A stretch of DNA of 23,866 bases from Zoopage sp. CT-All (GCA_004114245.1 QZWS01000124.1:1-23866); one strand, 5' to 3'; shown: positions 1 through 11,700, counted from the stretch's first letter. Made by a program: numbers and translations. The notes: generated from the sequence alone by a model not told the origin.

Positions 1-3000
1 AGGACAAAAGTAAGGATCTCTTCGATGTAAAAAACTTTTGCTCTAGACAAGACGCCTGACGAGTTCTAACCATATCTGTTGATATTGTTAGGCTCCGACC
101 ATACTGACACTTCCGAGGCACACACCACCATGCCTAAAGGTAGCGTCAGCGACGGTAGCTCGAAGGCAGCAATGCTGGGATCGATTGGCTTTCGAGGGGC
201 TGAGCTGCAGCACTTCAAGCCAATTGACATCTATGGTAGAGGTCGTTCAGCCCATGACTGTGACAAGAATGAGCACGGTTCTCTCGAAACTATATCTGAC
301 AGCGTTTTCACAGCCGCTATGGGCATGACCCAGCCCGTCAATAGGAAGCCTGATGGACGTAGTAAAGCCAGTGTGGACCGCGGAGCCACAGATGGCCTTT
401 CTTCAAAGCGCGTCTCCACTCAATCGAAGAAAACCGAGGCCCCCTTGAGACATGGCAATACCTCGCACGGTAAATCTCTTGATCTATTGGTACAGCAATT
501 GACCTCCGTCCTCATGGTTGATTGCTAACATGGCTTTATGTTTTTGTACTGCCTCTATTGTGTTCACATTAACGACTGTTCAGGCGATAACTTGGCCTCT
601 TCAATCATGGAAGGTAAATGAGGTTTGTTATTCGAAGAGTTCAGTACAAGCTTGGCCTGTTGTTAACGTATGGTGGTGTTTCCTCTTTTGATTTCTACAA
701 GACGTGGTTGGACCATCTGATTCGCAGCAAGAGCAGGCTGAGATCGATCTCGACAACCACGAAGAGTATGAGGACAATGTTTTAGACGACATCGTCCCCG
801 CAACCAAGGCCAAGAACAGCGGCGCTAAGAACGTCACCGACTCCTCAGGCAAAAAGACGAAGGTTGGTGGGAAGCCCGACCTCCATGCAAAAGCAGGAAA
901 GAGCGGTTCCACTCTTTCTACTCCAAGCTCAGGATCCAGCTCCAAGAACCATAGTCTTCAAGAATCGAATCAACAAGAGCAGAGTCATAAGCCTATACAA
1001 GACCACACAGACAAACAAGGTGCTGGACCCGCTGGACCCGGCTCAGAGACCTCCGCCAGCCCTTCTGTACCTCTATCGAGAACCCGCGTTCCGCGAGCGC
1101 ACAGCTTCAAGGAGGCTGACCGTCATCGCCACCAACCTCATATCTCTTCTCGAATCAACAAGAAGGACCTGTTTGGCCGCCACCCAGTTGAGAACCAACT
1201 TGACGGAAAAGACTCTCAAGTCTCGCCACCGGATAGTCTGGCTTTCAAGATAATGGACTTTGCACAGCGCAATTCTGTCATGAAGAACCTAGACGCAGTC
1301 TCCGGCGGGGTACTAGGCGCCACCGTGGCTACCATTGCGACTGGAACCTCCATCGCAGAATCCTCAACGAACGCTTGGAAAGGGGATTTCACCTCCGCTC
1401 TTGATGGTAAGGACTATAACAACATGATCGCATGGAGCGGTCCGATATATATAGCAAACCTTTAACCGTGATGTTTCTTGCATGTACACCCGTCCACGCT
1501 GTAGAGCTAGCCAGAAATTTGAAGAACTCGTTTAATCAAGTTATGGTTGAGGGCGATTTGGAAGGGTCTGGTATAGACCAGGACAATAATTGGGATCTTC
1601 GATCCATCGCCCCGCATCTCAACATTGGCAGCAAGCGTCCTGTTTCTACGGAGAGAAGATTTTCTGTGGAGGATATCTCGGTCGGTCCGAGGACGAAACA
1701 TGCCGTACACGTGGATCCGCCCCAGCGATCGAAGGCCCAAGAACCAGATCACGAAGCCCCTGTCAGCCACGATCCAAAGGAATCGGACGAGGACGTGAAG
1801 GTTCTCGATTACCAATCGTACAAAAAGTCTACAGATGCAGATGGAAAGGCTCAGAACAAGAGAAACAAAGGCCCCATGCCCCAGCAGTCAAAAGTCCAAG
1901 TGCCTGATCATGAAGCTCCTGTCCACCACGATCCAAAGGAATCGGACGAGGACGTGAAGATTATCGATTACCAATCGTACACAAAGTCTACAGAAAGGAT
2001 TGCTCACAACAAGGGAAGCAAGAATTCCGCAGACAAATCTGCACCAGGTATCGATTGGGGCAATGCGACGGTCAAGGCGACGGAAACCGACCCTGCATCG
2101 GGAGTGGATTGGGGGGACGCAGTATCACTGGCCTCGTCTTCCAAGCCCAAAGAGCCAGCACAGTCCTCTGAGTCTTCGGCCGTGCCTGGAGCTCAGAGCA
2201 GTAAAAGCGCACCTAAGCATGGTTCTAAAAAAACAACGCAGAGAGTAGGATCTGCTACTGCAGTTGGGGCGAACGCAAGACAGGCCTTGGATTCTGCCAT
2301 CAAAACATCCCGAGGCAAACTAGCAGCCGTTGCCAATCAGCTTCACGAGGAAAAAGATGATGCAGAGGCCCAGGTATATGCAGCTGCTCAGGACTCCAAG
2401 ACGGTTGTGCAATCCATACAAGACACCGCCAAGAAATCTGTAAGCGTTGCGAAGCAAGGTGCGAAGATTACCGCCCAGCAGGCAGAGGATACGGCATTGA
2501 GGGCGGTCTCGGATGCGAAAAAGGCGGTGGACTCTGCGCGTGCCACCGCTGAGAAGGCTATCGACACCGCTGCACACATTATGAAGACATCCGGCAGAGC
2601 TGTCGAGGGATCCACCAAAGCCATGGGATCGGATCTTAGAACGACAATCCAAGACAAAAAAAGGAACACCAGATCGGCTCGCAAGGCAGCTCGGAAGGCC
2701 AAGAATGCGATTCTGGAGGGTGTTAAGGATCATGGGAAGAGAATAGAACAAGGCACACAGCACGCAGCGCACGAGGCGCATGATACGCTCCAAGTGAGCC
2801 AAGAAAGTATGGAGCCGGCTACAGGCATCGCACAATATGCAAAGGACACGGTCATCGGACTTGCAGGCAACGTCGTCCACAGCGCCGCTACTCAAGCTCG
2901 ATCCGCCATGGACTCGGTCGTTGGTTCCACCAAGAGGACCCTTTGGAGCAGCGTTGTCGAGCCCGTAATGCATGTAGAGCGTATGGTTGGAAGTGCGATG

Positions 3001-4968
3001 GAGATAGGTCTCGGAACTGTAGATGCTGCCATCCAGGGTGCTCGTGAAGCTGCGGAGAAACTTAACCAGGAAACCATAGTAGCAGACCATGGCTCTAAGG
3101 AGGCCACCCATGGGTCTGGATTCAGTGCAAAGCGGTCCGAGGACATGCCCAGCCACAATTTTGATGGTGAGCGTAGGGATCAAAAGGCACCAAACCACGC
3201 ACCTGCTACTACCTCCACTCACACTGAAGGAGACCAGGCGACTCAGGACGACAAAGCAGCCCGCGTGCAGAAGGCTCCCATCTCTAAAAAGGCCAGGCGA
3301 AAGGCCGCAAAACGGCAGGAAATGGCTTCTGCAGCTCAAGCGACCACGTCCGATACCGAAGCGGATATCAAGAACTCCAAAGATAGCAGCTCTGAATCTC
3401 TAACCAAGGCGGAGTCGTCGCGGGACCTTCTGTCTTCTGCTAAGCACTATGCTGGCGGGCTGGGCGATGCAGCGTCTGAGGTAGTGCACGCTGCCCAGAT
3501 TGCGGCGCAGACGTTCACAGTGGCAAAGGACAACACGTCAGCCTTCATCGGCGCTGCAAGCAATGATATCCAAGGCATACTCTCGGGACCAGGGCACGAC
3601 CATCATGAACTGCATGATGAACTGAGGGACATCAAGAATGAGCTGAAGCAAAAGATTCATTTCCATGGCATTAGCTCGTCAAAGTCCTCCGCTGCCAAAA
3701 AGGCCAATCGTGTTGCACAAGACTATTACAACTCCTTGCCGGATCCCGAAGGCGGGTCTTCTCCGACACGCTCACTCGATTCTGCCGACTCTACTAAGCA
3801 CATCCAAGCCGCCTCCGCCTCTGGGTCCCAGTCAGAAAACAAGAAACTTACCAGAACCGCTACCTTGGATCACGAGGAGTATGTTTTCAAGGATGAGGAT
3901 GGTAACGAGGTACCTGTTGCTGATGTGGATGAGGCTGACATGGATAGCAGCGACTTGGAGGACGATGACAGCAGTGAGGATGACAAGCACGACAAGCACG
4001 GCCGCCTAGGAACACTTATAGCACAAGCTCCAGGAATTCTACATTCTGCAAAGGCTGCAGCTACAGCCATGGCAGCTCGTGTTGCGGATGTCTCTTACGA
4101 AAACTTTGATCATGCGAAGCATTCGCTCTCGGAAATGGTTGATAACTTGACGGAGAATCTGGCAGGCCACGAGGAGCGGGATACTCCTTCTGAAAACGAC
4201 TCAGAGAGCGATGATGAAGGACGAGATGGCGCAGCGGGTAGGGTGTTCAGCTCTGCTCAGCAAAAGAGCACCCAGGAATCGAGAGTTCAGCTCAAGGCGA
4301 AGTCGCATCCTTCTGCTGTACTTCATGGAAAAGCAGCCTCCTCAAAGGACGGAGTTGTTGCAGTTTTCCCAAACGCAATCTCAACACACATCCATTTTCA
4401 AGATCATGCTTACAAACCAAACCTTGGGAGCCGCCACGTCGACAAGGATGGGTTTACCATTGCGGAGGACCCTGAACTAGAACACAAGCACGGTCAGTCA
4501 TCCACAACGGAGACAGGACAAGTCAAGAGCGCTGTCGGTGTTTCCAAAGCCCACTCCACTACTCAGCCCCAGCTGCAGCCAAGTCAACATCTGGATACAC
4601 CAACGGTTTCGAATGCGACAAGCACCACCGACTCAAGCATGACGCCACGAGCTCGTCGGGCCAAAGTATCGGGCCATCCTTTATCAGGTGTACTGAGCTA
4701 TAGCGCTGCTGTCAAGATGAATGTCGACGAAGGTGATCATGGTCCGCTTGTCGGTCGAACTGAGGGCCATAATCCTCCTCAGTTGCAGAAACACGAGCAT
4801 ACCTTGCCGATTTCGGATGCGGACTCTCTCTTCCAGAACCAGGATATCTATGAGGAATATGATCAAGTGCATCACTTGCAGCCAGAGTACACACTCGACC
4901 CGCAAGGGAACAAGGCGCGACTCGTCCGTGAAGCCCGCCGTGATTCGGGATTCAATCTCCTGCTATGA
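1..4968 (+). CDS. Large Ala/Lys/Ser-rich LEA/apolipoprotein-like protein, 5' end possibly outside window
   Basis: I do not recognise this gene. Exons, phase-consistent: (1-9), 92-469, 584-613, 702-1406, 1505-4968. The first ATG is at 130 in a strong context (caccaccATG), giving 1512 residues; the frame is also open back to 92 and into bases 1-9, so coding exons may lie upstream. Counting from ATG 130, residues 1-310 are polar and probably disordered. About 320-343 is a short Gly/Ala/Thr-rich hydrophobic stretch. About 429-524 holds two copies of a 53-residue repeat (core HDPKESDEDVK...DYQSY). Two DWG motifs lie near 540 and 558. About 614-881 is Ala/Lys-rich with an approximate 11-residue period, like LEA_4, apolipoprotein or perilipin amphipathic helices. 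More Ala-rich helices lie near 1001-1057 and 1193-1245, separated by an acidic D/E/S tract near 1151-1190. No enzyme motif or signal peptide is evident. It may coat membranes or lipid droplets or be a stress protein; both are inference. The stop is followed by AATAAA at 4975. Confidence 0.72.
10..91 (+). other. Probable intron at the 5' edge of the large LEA-like gene
   Basis: A GTAAGG donor at 10, a CTAAC branch-like motif at 66-70 and a TTAG acceptor at 88-91 define an 82-nt intron. Splicing joins bases 1-9 to 92 with an open frame (D-K-S-S-D-H across the join), so an upstream coding exon is possible. The alternative is that this is a 5'-UTR intron and translation starts at ATG 130, which has an excellent context. 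Confidence 0.55.
1767..1959 (+). repeat. Internal 159-nt (53-codon) tandem duplication in the LEA-like gene
   Basis: The block at 1767-1800 is repeated without mismatch at 1926-1959 (34 nt). Similarity extends further on both sides, from the upstream PDHEAPV to the downstream DYQSY.KST. The offset is 159 nt, exactly 53 codons, so the duplication keeps the frame. Divergence outside the core suggests an old duplication with constraint or conversion on the acidic core. Confidence 0.85.
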
Positions 4969-5009
4969 GAAAATAATAAACGACTCGGTATTTTTGTTTT
5001 TTATTTTGA
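4969..5009. terminator. 41-bp convergent intergenic spacer with opposing poly(A) signals
   Basis: The spacer lies between the stop codon of the LEA-like gene and the stop codon of the MFS gene on the other strand. It holds AATAATAAA (4972-4980) in sense for the plus-strand gene and TTTATT (5000-5005), which is AATAAA for the minus-strand gene. With normal cleavage distances the two mRNAs would overlap at their 3' ends. Confidence 0.6.
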
Positions 5010-7262
5010 TTATGCTGATGTATGCACAAACCGTTTCTGCCTGACCATGAATGAAAGCACTAGAGCCATTCCTGTAAGCGCCGCACAACAGTACCACACA
5101 AACTCTGGCCTTGTACTGACAGTTGCCGCAAAGACCCAAGAAATGACGATGGGCGAGAAAATGCCCGCCACCGACTCGACGACTTGAATCGCTCCCAGGA
5201 CCGCACCGAACTGAGAGGGCTCGACCAAGTGAGTAAGGAGGGATTTCAGTGACGGTGAGGCAATGATACTGACGGCATGTAACGCAGACGCAAGATAAAA
5301 CATCATGGTCGAAGTTGCGAGACCATAGCCAATATAAGTCACAGAGTTGATGGCGAAACCTATGCGGATGACCCAGGTGTCGAGTTTTAGGTCGCTGTGG
5401 GTCTGCTCCGCTGTTCGTGGTGCATTTGAAAGTGTGGTGGTCTTGGTCGGCGCGTTCTTTAAACTTGACGGCAACGTGTCTCGTGAATCTATAGTAGACT
5501 GACGACGTCGACGCTCTTCAAAGGAATCTTCATCGTCTGAGAGATTCAATGCGGCCTCTCCGAGATGCTCCAGGCTCGATGCTACAGCAGGGTCCTCGAT
5601 TCCGATGGCCATGGCACCCAAACGGTTGTTAACAGGGCCTTCGTCGTCGTCATCTTCATATGGAGATGGCTGGCGTTGATCATTCCTGAGGCTACTGTTG
5701 TTTGGCATCACACGTTTACCTAACGCTGATGATCCGCATGACCCTTCTTTGTTTCCTTTCCTGGTCTGTTTTCGATAGAAATGCACAAACACTGGCAGAA
5801 GGACCAAAAGCGCAAAGAGACGAACCATTGAGCCCAGTGAAAACAAGATGCCGTCCTCGTACTCGGTCCAGTTGAACATCCGGTTGGTATACAAGATCAA
5901 GACCGAGAATGTGCCCTTCAGCGCCAGCATCTGAAGAAAGGAAACGGCTCCCAGAAGAATTAGGTTGGTGTTTTTGCCATTGGGCACGAAGAACATTAAA
6001 GCTCGGAGCATATGGGAGTGCCATGCGCCTTGCTGTTCTTGAGGTTGTCTGTCAACATCCTTCCTGTGCGGTTTGGTAGCCTTCTCGTAGAGCTCTCGGA
6101 TGTGCGAAGATTGCTTGCTTGGCAAGGACTCTGGCACAACGAAGACTAGCATTGTCAAGCCAGTCAAGCACGCAAACATATCGAAATATATGATAGGCAT
6201 GATACTCTCGTAGGCTCTAGCAAGCGTTCCTCCTAAGAATGACCTATAAACAAGAAAAAAATATGGTAGGGGCACAAAGGATATTTATCAGCCCACCTTC
6301 CTGTCATTAAGTTCTTTCCCGGCGAGGGATGCCTGCGCGCATGCCTTTCGTTTGCTTCTTTACCCAATGCCGAGGAACAAGAACAGTCCAGCATGTAGCC
6401 ATGAATATACAAGACTCCTCCTGCTCGGATCAGTACAGTCGGCTGCATACGCCATGCTCAAGGCTCCGCCCAAGCCAATTCCGCCCAACACTCCACTGAC
6501 CAGTGATGCAACCACCATCAACGGAAGCCCGATTTGGTCCCACCACCTGCCCTCTGCGACCAAAGCGCAAAGAGAGAATAAACTGCCGATAGGACCGAGA
6601 AGCATGAGTCTTGTGCGGCCATACTTGTCACTCAAGGACGCCCAGTATCCAACCGAAAGCGTGCCTAAAATGAGCAGCGCACATAGTAATAAGGATCGAC
6701 ATTTGGTAGAATTCTCACAATCCTTTTCTCGTTACATTAAATCTCTGTCTCCGTTTTTACCTGCAATGCCTCCTAGAACCTCAACCAGTGCCATGGTCTT
6801 GGCGGTATAGGCTAGAATTTCGGGCACTTGACACTCCCTTGGTGGCCTTAGCGGAATCATTCCGCCGGTTGCACTTGCAGCTGCATTGTTGAAGATCGAC
6901 GTCGCCATATCCGCTGCGGCCAAGAATGTCGTGTTTGAGGGTGCATGGTGGTTCATATATTCGCGACAAAGCATCGATGCTTGGTACTGCCCAACTGAAG
7001 AGGTCAGCATGCCAGCACTGACAGCAGCTAGTCCAAACATGGGATACAGCCACAGCGCCGACGGGCGCTTGTGCCGGGGTAGGTGGTTGGCGAGAATCTG
7101 TACGTAAATGGATGTAGAATCTGTATTCTGAGGAGTGGTGGGTGGGTCGTGGTTGGATAGCAAAGGTGCGTTCTCGTCGATGTGATCGGGAGCTCCCCAC
7201 ACGGTGTCCTCAGAGGTGCTGTGGGATAAGTCTGGCTGACTCTCGCCCCTAGGTGTCGCCAT
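5010..7262 (-). CDS. MFS transporter (12-TM type) with a long acidic loop
   Basis: Likely a secondary carrier of the major facilitator superfamily; the substrate is unknown. Exons on the minus strand: 7262-6761, 6664-6364, 6243-5010, giving 678 residues; both joins keep frame. ATG 7262 is chosen because the only upstream extension begins with a non-ATG codon. The N-terminus is cytosolic, with an acidic dileucine-like ENAPLL near 30-35. TM1 is about 69-89. The motif CQVPEI near 144-149 precedes a helix, and intron 1 then joins into the MFS motif A (GYWASLSDKYGRTR, about 173-186). Exon 3 begins with SFLGGTLA, a typical TM5 sequence. A Ser/Asp/Glu-rich hydrophilic loop of about 130 residues lies between TM8 and TM9, not in the usual 6-7 position. 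It contains SDDEDSFEERRRR. The C-terminal helices end in a short basic tail. The CxxPE signature recalls fungal tetracycline-resistance/SLC46-like and YCR023C-like carriers; plasma or vacuolar membrane location is open. Confidence 0.88.
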
Positions 7263-8792
7263 AGTGGTTTGTTTCAAACTGTGCTTATATTTGAGTGTCT
7301 CGTGAGGGGCTGTAGTTTTCTGCTGGTAGAGAGGGATATTGAGGCGGAGATGAAGACTAAGACGCAGAAAAAGTGGCTCATGAAGAAGAAAAAAAAACGC
7401 AGCAATGGGGAATGAGGAATGTAAACCAGAGTGATTACTCTTGGTCGAGTTGGTGCATGAACAAGAATGTTGAGATCAACTGCATTTCAAATCACACAAA
7501 ACGTGGTTGGGGCAGGTCTTCAGAAAGAGGGACCTAACGTGTTTTGCCCAATGACAGGGCGAACGCGCAACCATAAAACAAGCCGTTGCGATGCCTACCG
7601 CAAAGGGAGCAGAGTGTGCATTTGAGCGACGCAAGCCAGGCTAAGATATGGTGATCGGGGATGGGCTTTTGTCGCATTTCGCGACAGATACACAAGCTTT
7701 CCTTGTGACCAGAGAAAGTTGAGAACGGTGCTCCATTTGGCAAAGAATTTCCCAACCTCGTCTGCTCTCCCCGACTCGCATCATTACGCAATTGAACCGT
7801 CAGTGTAAAATGAAAAAAAAAATCGATGAAAGCAAACCATGGTCGCTTCGTCGTAGTGCTGCAGTGTGCTTCAAGGGCTAATCAGTATAGAAGATGGCTG
7901 CAGAAGGTATGGCGCGCAAAGAAACGATCACGAAACCCGTTCCCAGGAGCTGGATCCAATCCCGATCAGAAAAAACTTTCACCCGGCAGACCAAAACCTT
8001 ATTTGTTGCAGATTGCTGCCAAAAAGTCGCTCGTCCATTATCCATTATCCCACTTGCTTCACATCACCACAGACAACACAGTGTCAGGACCTGTCCGGCG
8101 AGAGTGGGCTCTTGACCGCGACAAGGTTTAACGCGAGTTTGAGGCACAGTGAGGAGGGGAGGGTACATGTACGGCCGGCGTATTGTACATTCAAAAGCAT
8201 GAGGCGTACACCACTACATACTTGATCGAATTTAAGTGACCGAGGCGATACGCGACGGGCGCATGCTGAATCACCGTAGATCCAAGTTCAATACCACACC
8301 AACTGTCAATTGAAGGTCGGACGCAGTCTACCTTCTCAGATCTCGGATAATTCTCCACTCCGGGACAGCCCTGCCCTGCCTTGATTCACGACACTTACCT
8401 TGTTTTCTTGCACCCCTTTTCACGCGAGTAACCTGCGACTTGCAACCACAAGACCATATGAGGTTTCCCTCTTTAGACTCTAGCTTGATTTTTTTTCGCC
8501 TGAATCACAATAAGAGGACTACATAAACAATGCAGGAACGCATAGTGCATGTCGGACAGCAAAGTTTGAATAGATCAATGCACGTCTACTGCTGTATGCA
8601 CGTTTACTCCTGAGTAAGCCACGTTCACTGAATGCGCCTGTTAAAGTCACAGAGAGATGAATGATCACTTCATAAGATAGACGATGTCTGCAACTGTTCA
8701 TCAAGGTAATTCAGTATAGAGTGGGCCACTTCTAGGGTCAAATTGTGCATGAGAACGATCTATGCTTTATAATTTTGGTAGTCCCTAAACAA
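7263..8792. other. Intergenic region between the MFS gene and the zinc-cluster regulator
   Basis: This 1.5-kb stretch holds the upstream region of the MFS gene (right of 7262) and the 3' flank of the regulator gene (left of 8793). The bases next to the MFS start are purine-rich on the plus strand, so the transcript leader is pyrimidine-rich. A short repeat of TCCATTA lies at 8034-8050 and an A-tract near 7810. Short open frames here (for example 7534-7791 minus and 7826-8225 plus) overlap one another in several frames and resemble no family. I saw no RNA gene. Confidence 0.6.
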
Positions 8793-11700
8793 CTATGAAG
8801 GAGTTTTACATTCTACCACTTGGCTATCTAGCACTGGCATGTTGACTTTCTCCATGTCCTTTTGTGCGCCATAATTGATGGCGTCGCTTGGCTGCTGGTG
8901 ATGTTGTGGATTCGCGTAATAGGGACCCGTTCCACCACTGGCCTTCGTGAGCGACGACAGGAAGGAGTGGTAGGCTTCAGGGGAGTCTGCGGAACTTGCC
9001 CGAAGACTGCCATTCTCAAAAGTTCGCATGCGTGATTCTGGCTTGGACTCTGTGGCGGGACTACGGTGAGAAGTGGTGGATGAAGGAGATGTTACAGATT
9101 CGGAGAGAGATGGCGACCCCATCTCCATGTCATCATGAGAGACAACTAACGGTGGTGATTGCTGCTGTCGTTGCCGCTGCTGTCCTAAACGGCTTTGAAG
9201 AGAATGTACTGACGCGGCGGGAGACGCAGGTCGGTGCGAGCGAATAATGGGTGTGAGGTCTGGTGAGAGTTCAGGCACTGAATTCTGGCTTGGAGGCCCT
9301 GAGAAGCCGCGTCCTGCGCTGTTCTCTACTCCGTTATTGCTAAAATTTACTCTCTGATCTTGAATCAGTGTAATATCGGCTTGCGACGACGGTGCCTGCA
9401 TGGGCATTAATGGATGCTGAAACTGCGGTTGTTGACCCTGCATAATTTGTGGAACTCCTTGGTTTGGCATTAGAGCAGGGTGCTGCTGCTGCTGAGGATC
9501 TTGCTGCTCTCGTGAAATAGCGTAGCCTTGCTTGGCGGAATCAAGGCTCAGATTAAAGGGAGAGTCCGAGACCAAGACATTCAGTCCCGCTGCTGCTGCC
9601 CCTGAAGCTGTCAGAGGATCCATTGGGGAGAAGACCATGGAGTTGATTGGCTCCAGACGCAAAGCCTCATTCAGGTCAACCGGACTTGAAAAGGCCTGCT
9701 GATTCTGGCGAGGATCGGCACCACCAAAATTTGTAGCAGCCATGGCGACGGCGGCAGAGATTTGATTCTGCCAAACGGCGTTCATGTTCAAAGCACTATG
9801 ATCCCTGGCTGGGTCCTGGAGGAGCATAGAAAAGTTTCCGTAGGGATGATGCAACTGAACTGTTGGCGGAAACACTAGGCCCTCCTTGTTCAGCTTCGTG
9901 AATCTGGCGGTCTCGTAAATACTGTTGATTGAGACGGATTGGAGTCGAGCAAGGTCCAGGTACGGTGCCACAGAGCTGAAAATGTCCGAGCCCGAGCCGT
10001 CTGTATCACTCTGATCCGGTCCCAAGTTGCTTGCAATCACATCGAGACCCGCCGCCGTCAAAGCCTCCACGGCAGGGAATGTCTTGATCAGCTCTTGAGC
10101 TGCTCTCAAGGTCTTAATAATGCCAGCCCTGGTCGTCTCAAGAGTACCTGGTATAGGCACCAATGCGCAGTGAATATGAACTGTTCCCGCTGAGAGTAGG
10201 CACGCAGCACTGTAGTGGCTCGCACCGCGGAGTTGCCCATTTTGTAGGAGAGAGTCGATAATGTGGCAGACGTTGGTAGCGGCTGCAGTGCAAATGCTCC
10301 TCGATGAGTCTAGGAAGTTCGAATCAATGGTCGTGGGTTCAAATGAACGAAGATACGGTCGGTGTAGCATCGTCAGGCAAGTGTAGTATATCATATGCAT
10401 CAGCGCCGTGGGCGACGACGGTGGTGCGTCACCATTTGTCGAGGTGGCGTAGGGTGTATACGTGAGTTCCTTAGGAAGCGCCAGGAACCAAGACGTTAGA
10501 CTGTTGTGCAGCTGAGGTAACTGCGTCTTGGAAAGCTCGGCAAGTAAAGCATCGTCAGTCTCGGCGCCGATTGAGTACATCGTATTGAGAACTTCTCCCA
10601 TCTTGATGATCAGTTTGACGGTCCAAAAGAGTCGAAAGGAAATTACAGTTTCGGGCTCGAATGGATACTCGACGACGTCCTGGCCAAACACTTTGGAAAT
10701 CCAGTCATCTGAGGGCATTTGAACACTAAAGTCTTCGTCATTAATGCTCAAGGGGCGCCCAAGCATGGAACTTCCGAACCGGTCGCAGAGGTAAAGTGCC
10801 CACCAGACACGTTTTCTGATCTCGTCTTGCTCAGGCATATTCGTACTAATATCTTGACGATGTAGGCCAATTTCCTATGTACACAGCAATCGGGCGTCAG
10901 ACCAAACGAAGAAGCTGCAAGATTTAACATTGAGAGATCAAAACTGAAGATCACTTACATGTGCGATCCGGATAGCCATACCAGTATAAAGCCAACCTCC
11001 AGAGTATTTGCCTTGTGCGAACTGATGATGGGACATCAACACTAGCGCCTGCACTATGCTCACTGATGAGACATGATACGTCTCGTCAAGAATAATCTTG
11101 GCTCGACTAAAGTATTTCACGGCGTGTTGTTTGATGGCTGGATCATCCGAAAACCAGCTGGCATTGCAGAATATGGCATTCAGGAGTAATATTTGCGTAA
11201 GATCTGGCCTCCTGCTCTCGAATTCCTTCATAAAGGACTTGCGGATGAACATCGGTGCAAAAGGGTACATGAATTGGAAGTACAGGTTCAAAAGGTGCAT
11301 CATATCTTCCCTGTGAGGGAGTTCACGTTCACTAGTTATCTGAAGAGAGTGTGACCATAAATCGCTGTCATTTAAGAAGGCTATCGGGAGTGGGTCTAAA
11401 AACAAAAAAACAAAACAACAAAAAAAAAAAAGGTGTCAGTGAATACTATCTTGTGCCGCGTTATAGCTGGGAGTCAAAAGAATGAAGGTGATACTTACAG
11501 GTTCCTTGACGGAAGCGCGAGCTCATTTGACACACTGAGAATCCGGCGCTGCTACCGTGAAAACTAGTTGATAAAAAAAGAGGTGAGATTTTGAGCATTG
11601 CTATCAGAGGGTGTGCGTGGAGATGCCCAATGCGCAAGTGTTTGAATTTTACAATTGCTTATGAATTAAAGTTTATGGAGTGCACTACTTACTGCTGACC

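Noticed and set aside
2320-3339. 339-codon open frame on the minus strand
   Set aside because: It lies wholly antisense to the helix-repeat part of the LEA-like gene, whose biased codons suppress stops on the other strand. The translation is Cys/Leu/Arg-rich with no recognisable motif.
6665-6760. Shorter versions of MFS intron 1 (33 or 47 nt) using GAG acceptors at 6728 or 6714
   Set aside because: The 47-nt version breaks the frame and the 33-nt one is implausibly short and inserts about 20 extra residues before motif A. The 96-nt intron ending TTTTAG gives the family-like GGIAG-TLSVGYW join.
7534-8225. Several small open frames in the MFS/regulator spacer
   Set aside because: They overlap in multiple frames, have no family resemblance, and no splice sites joining them into a gene.
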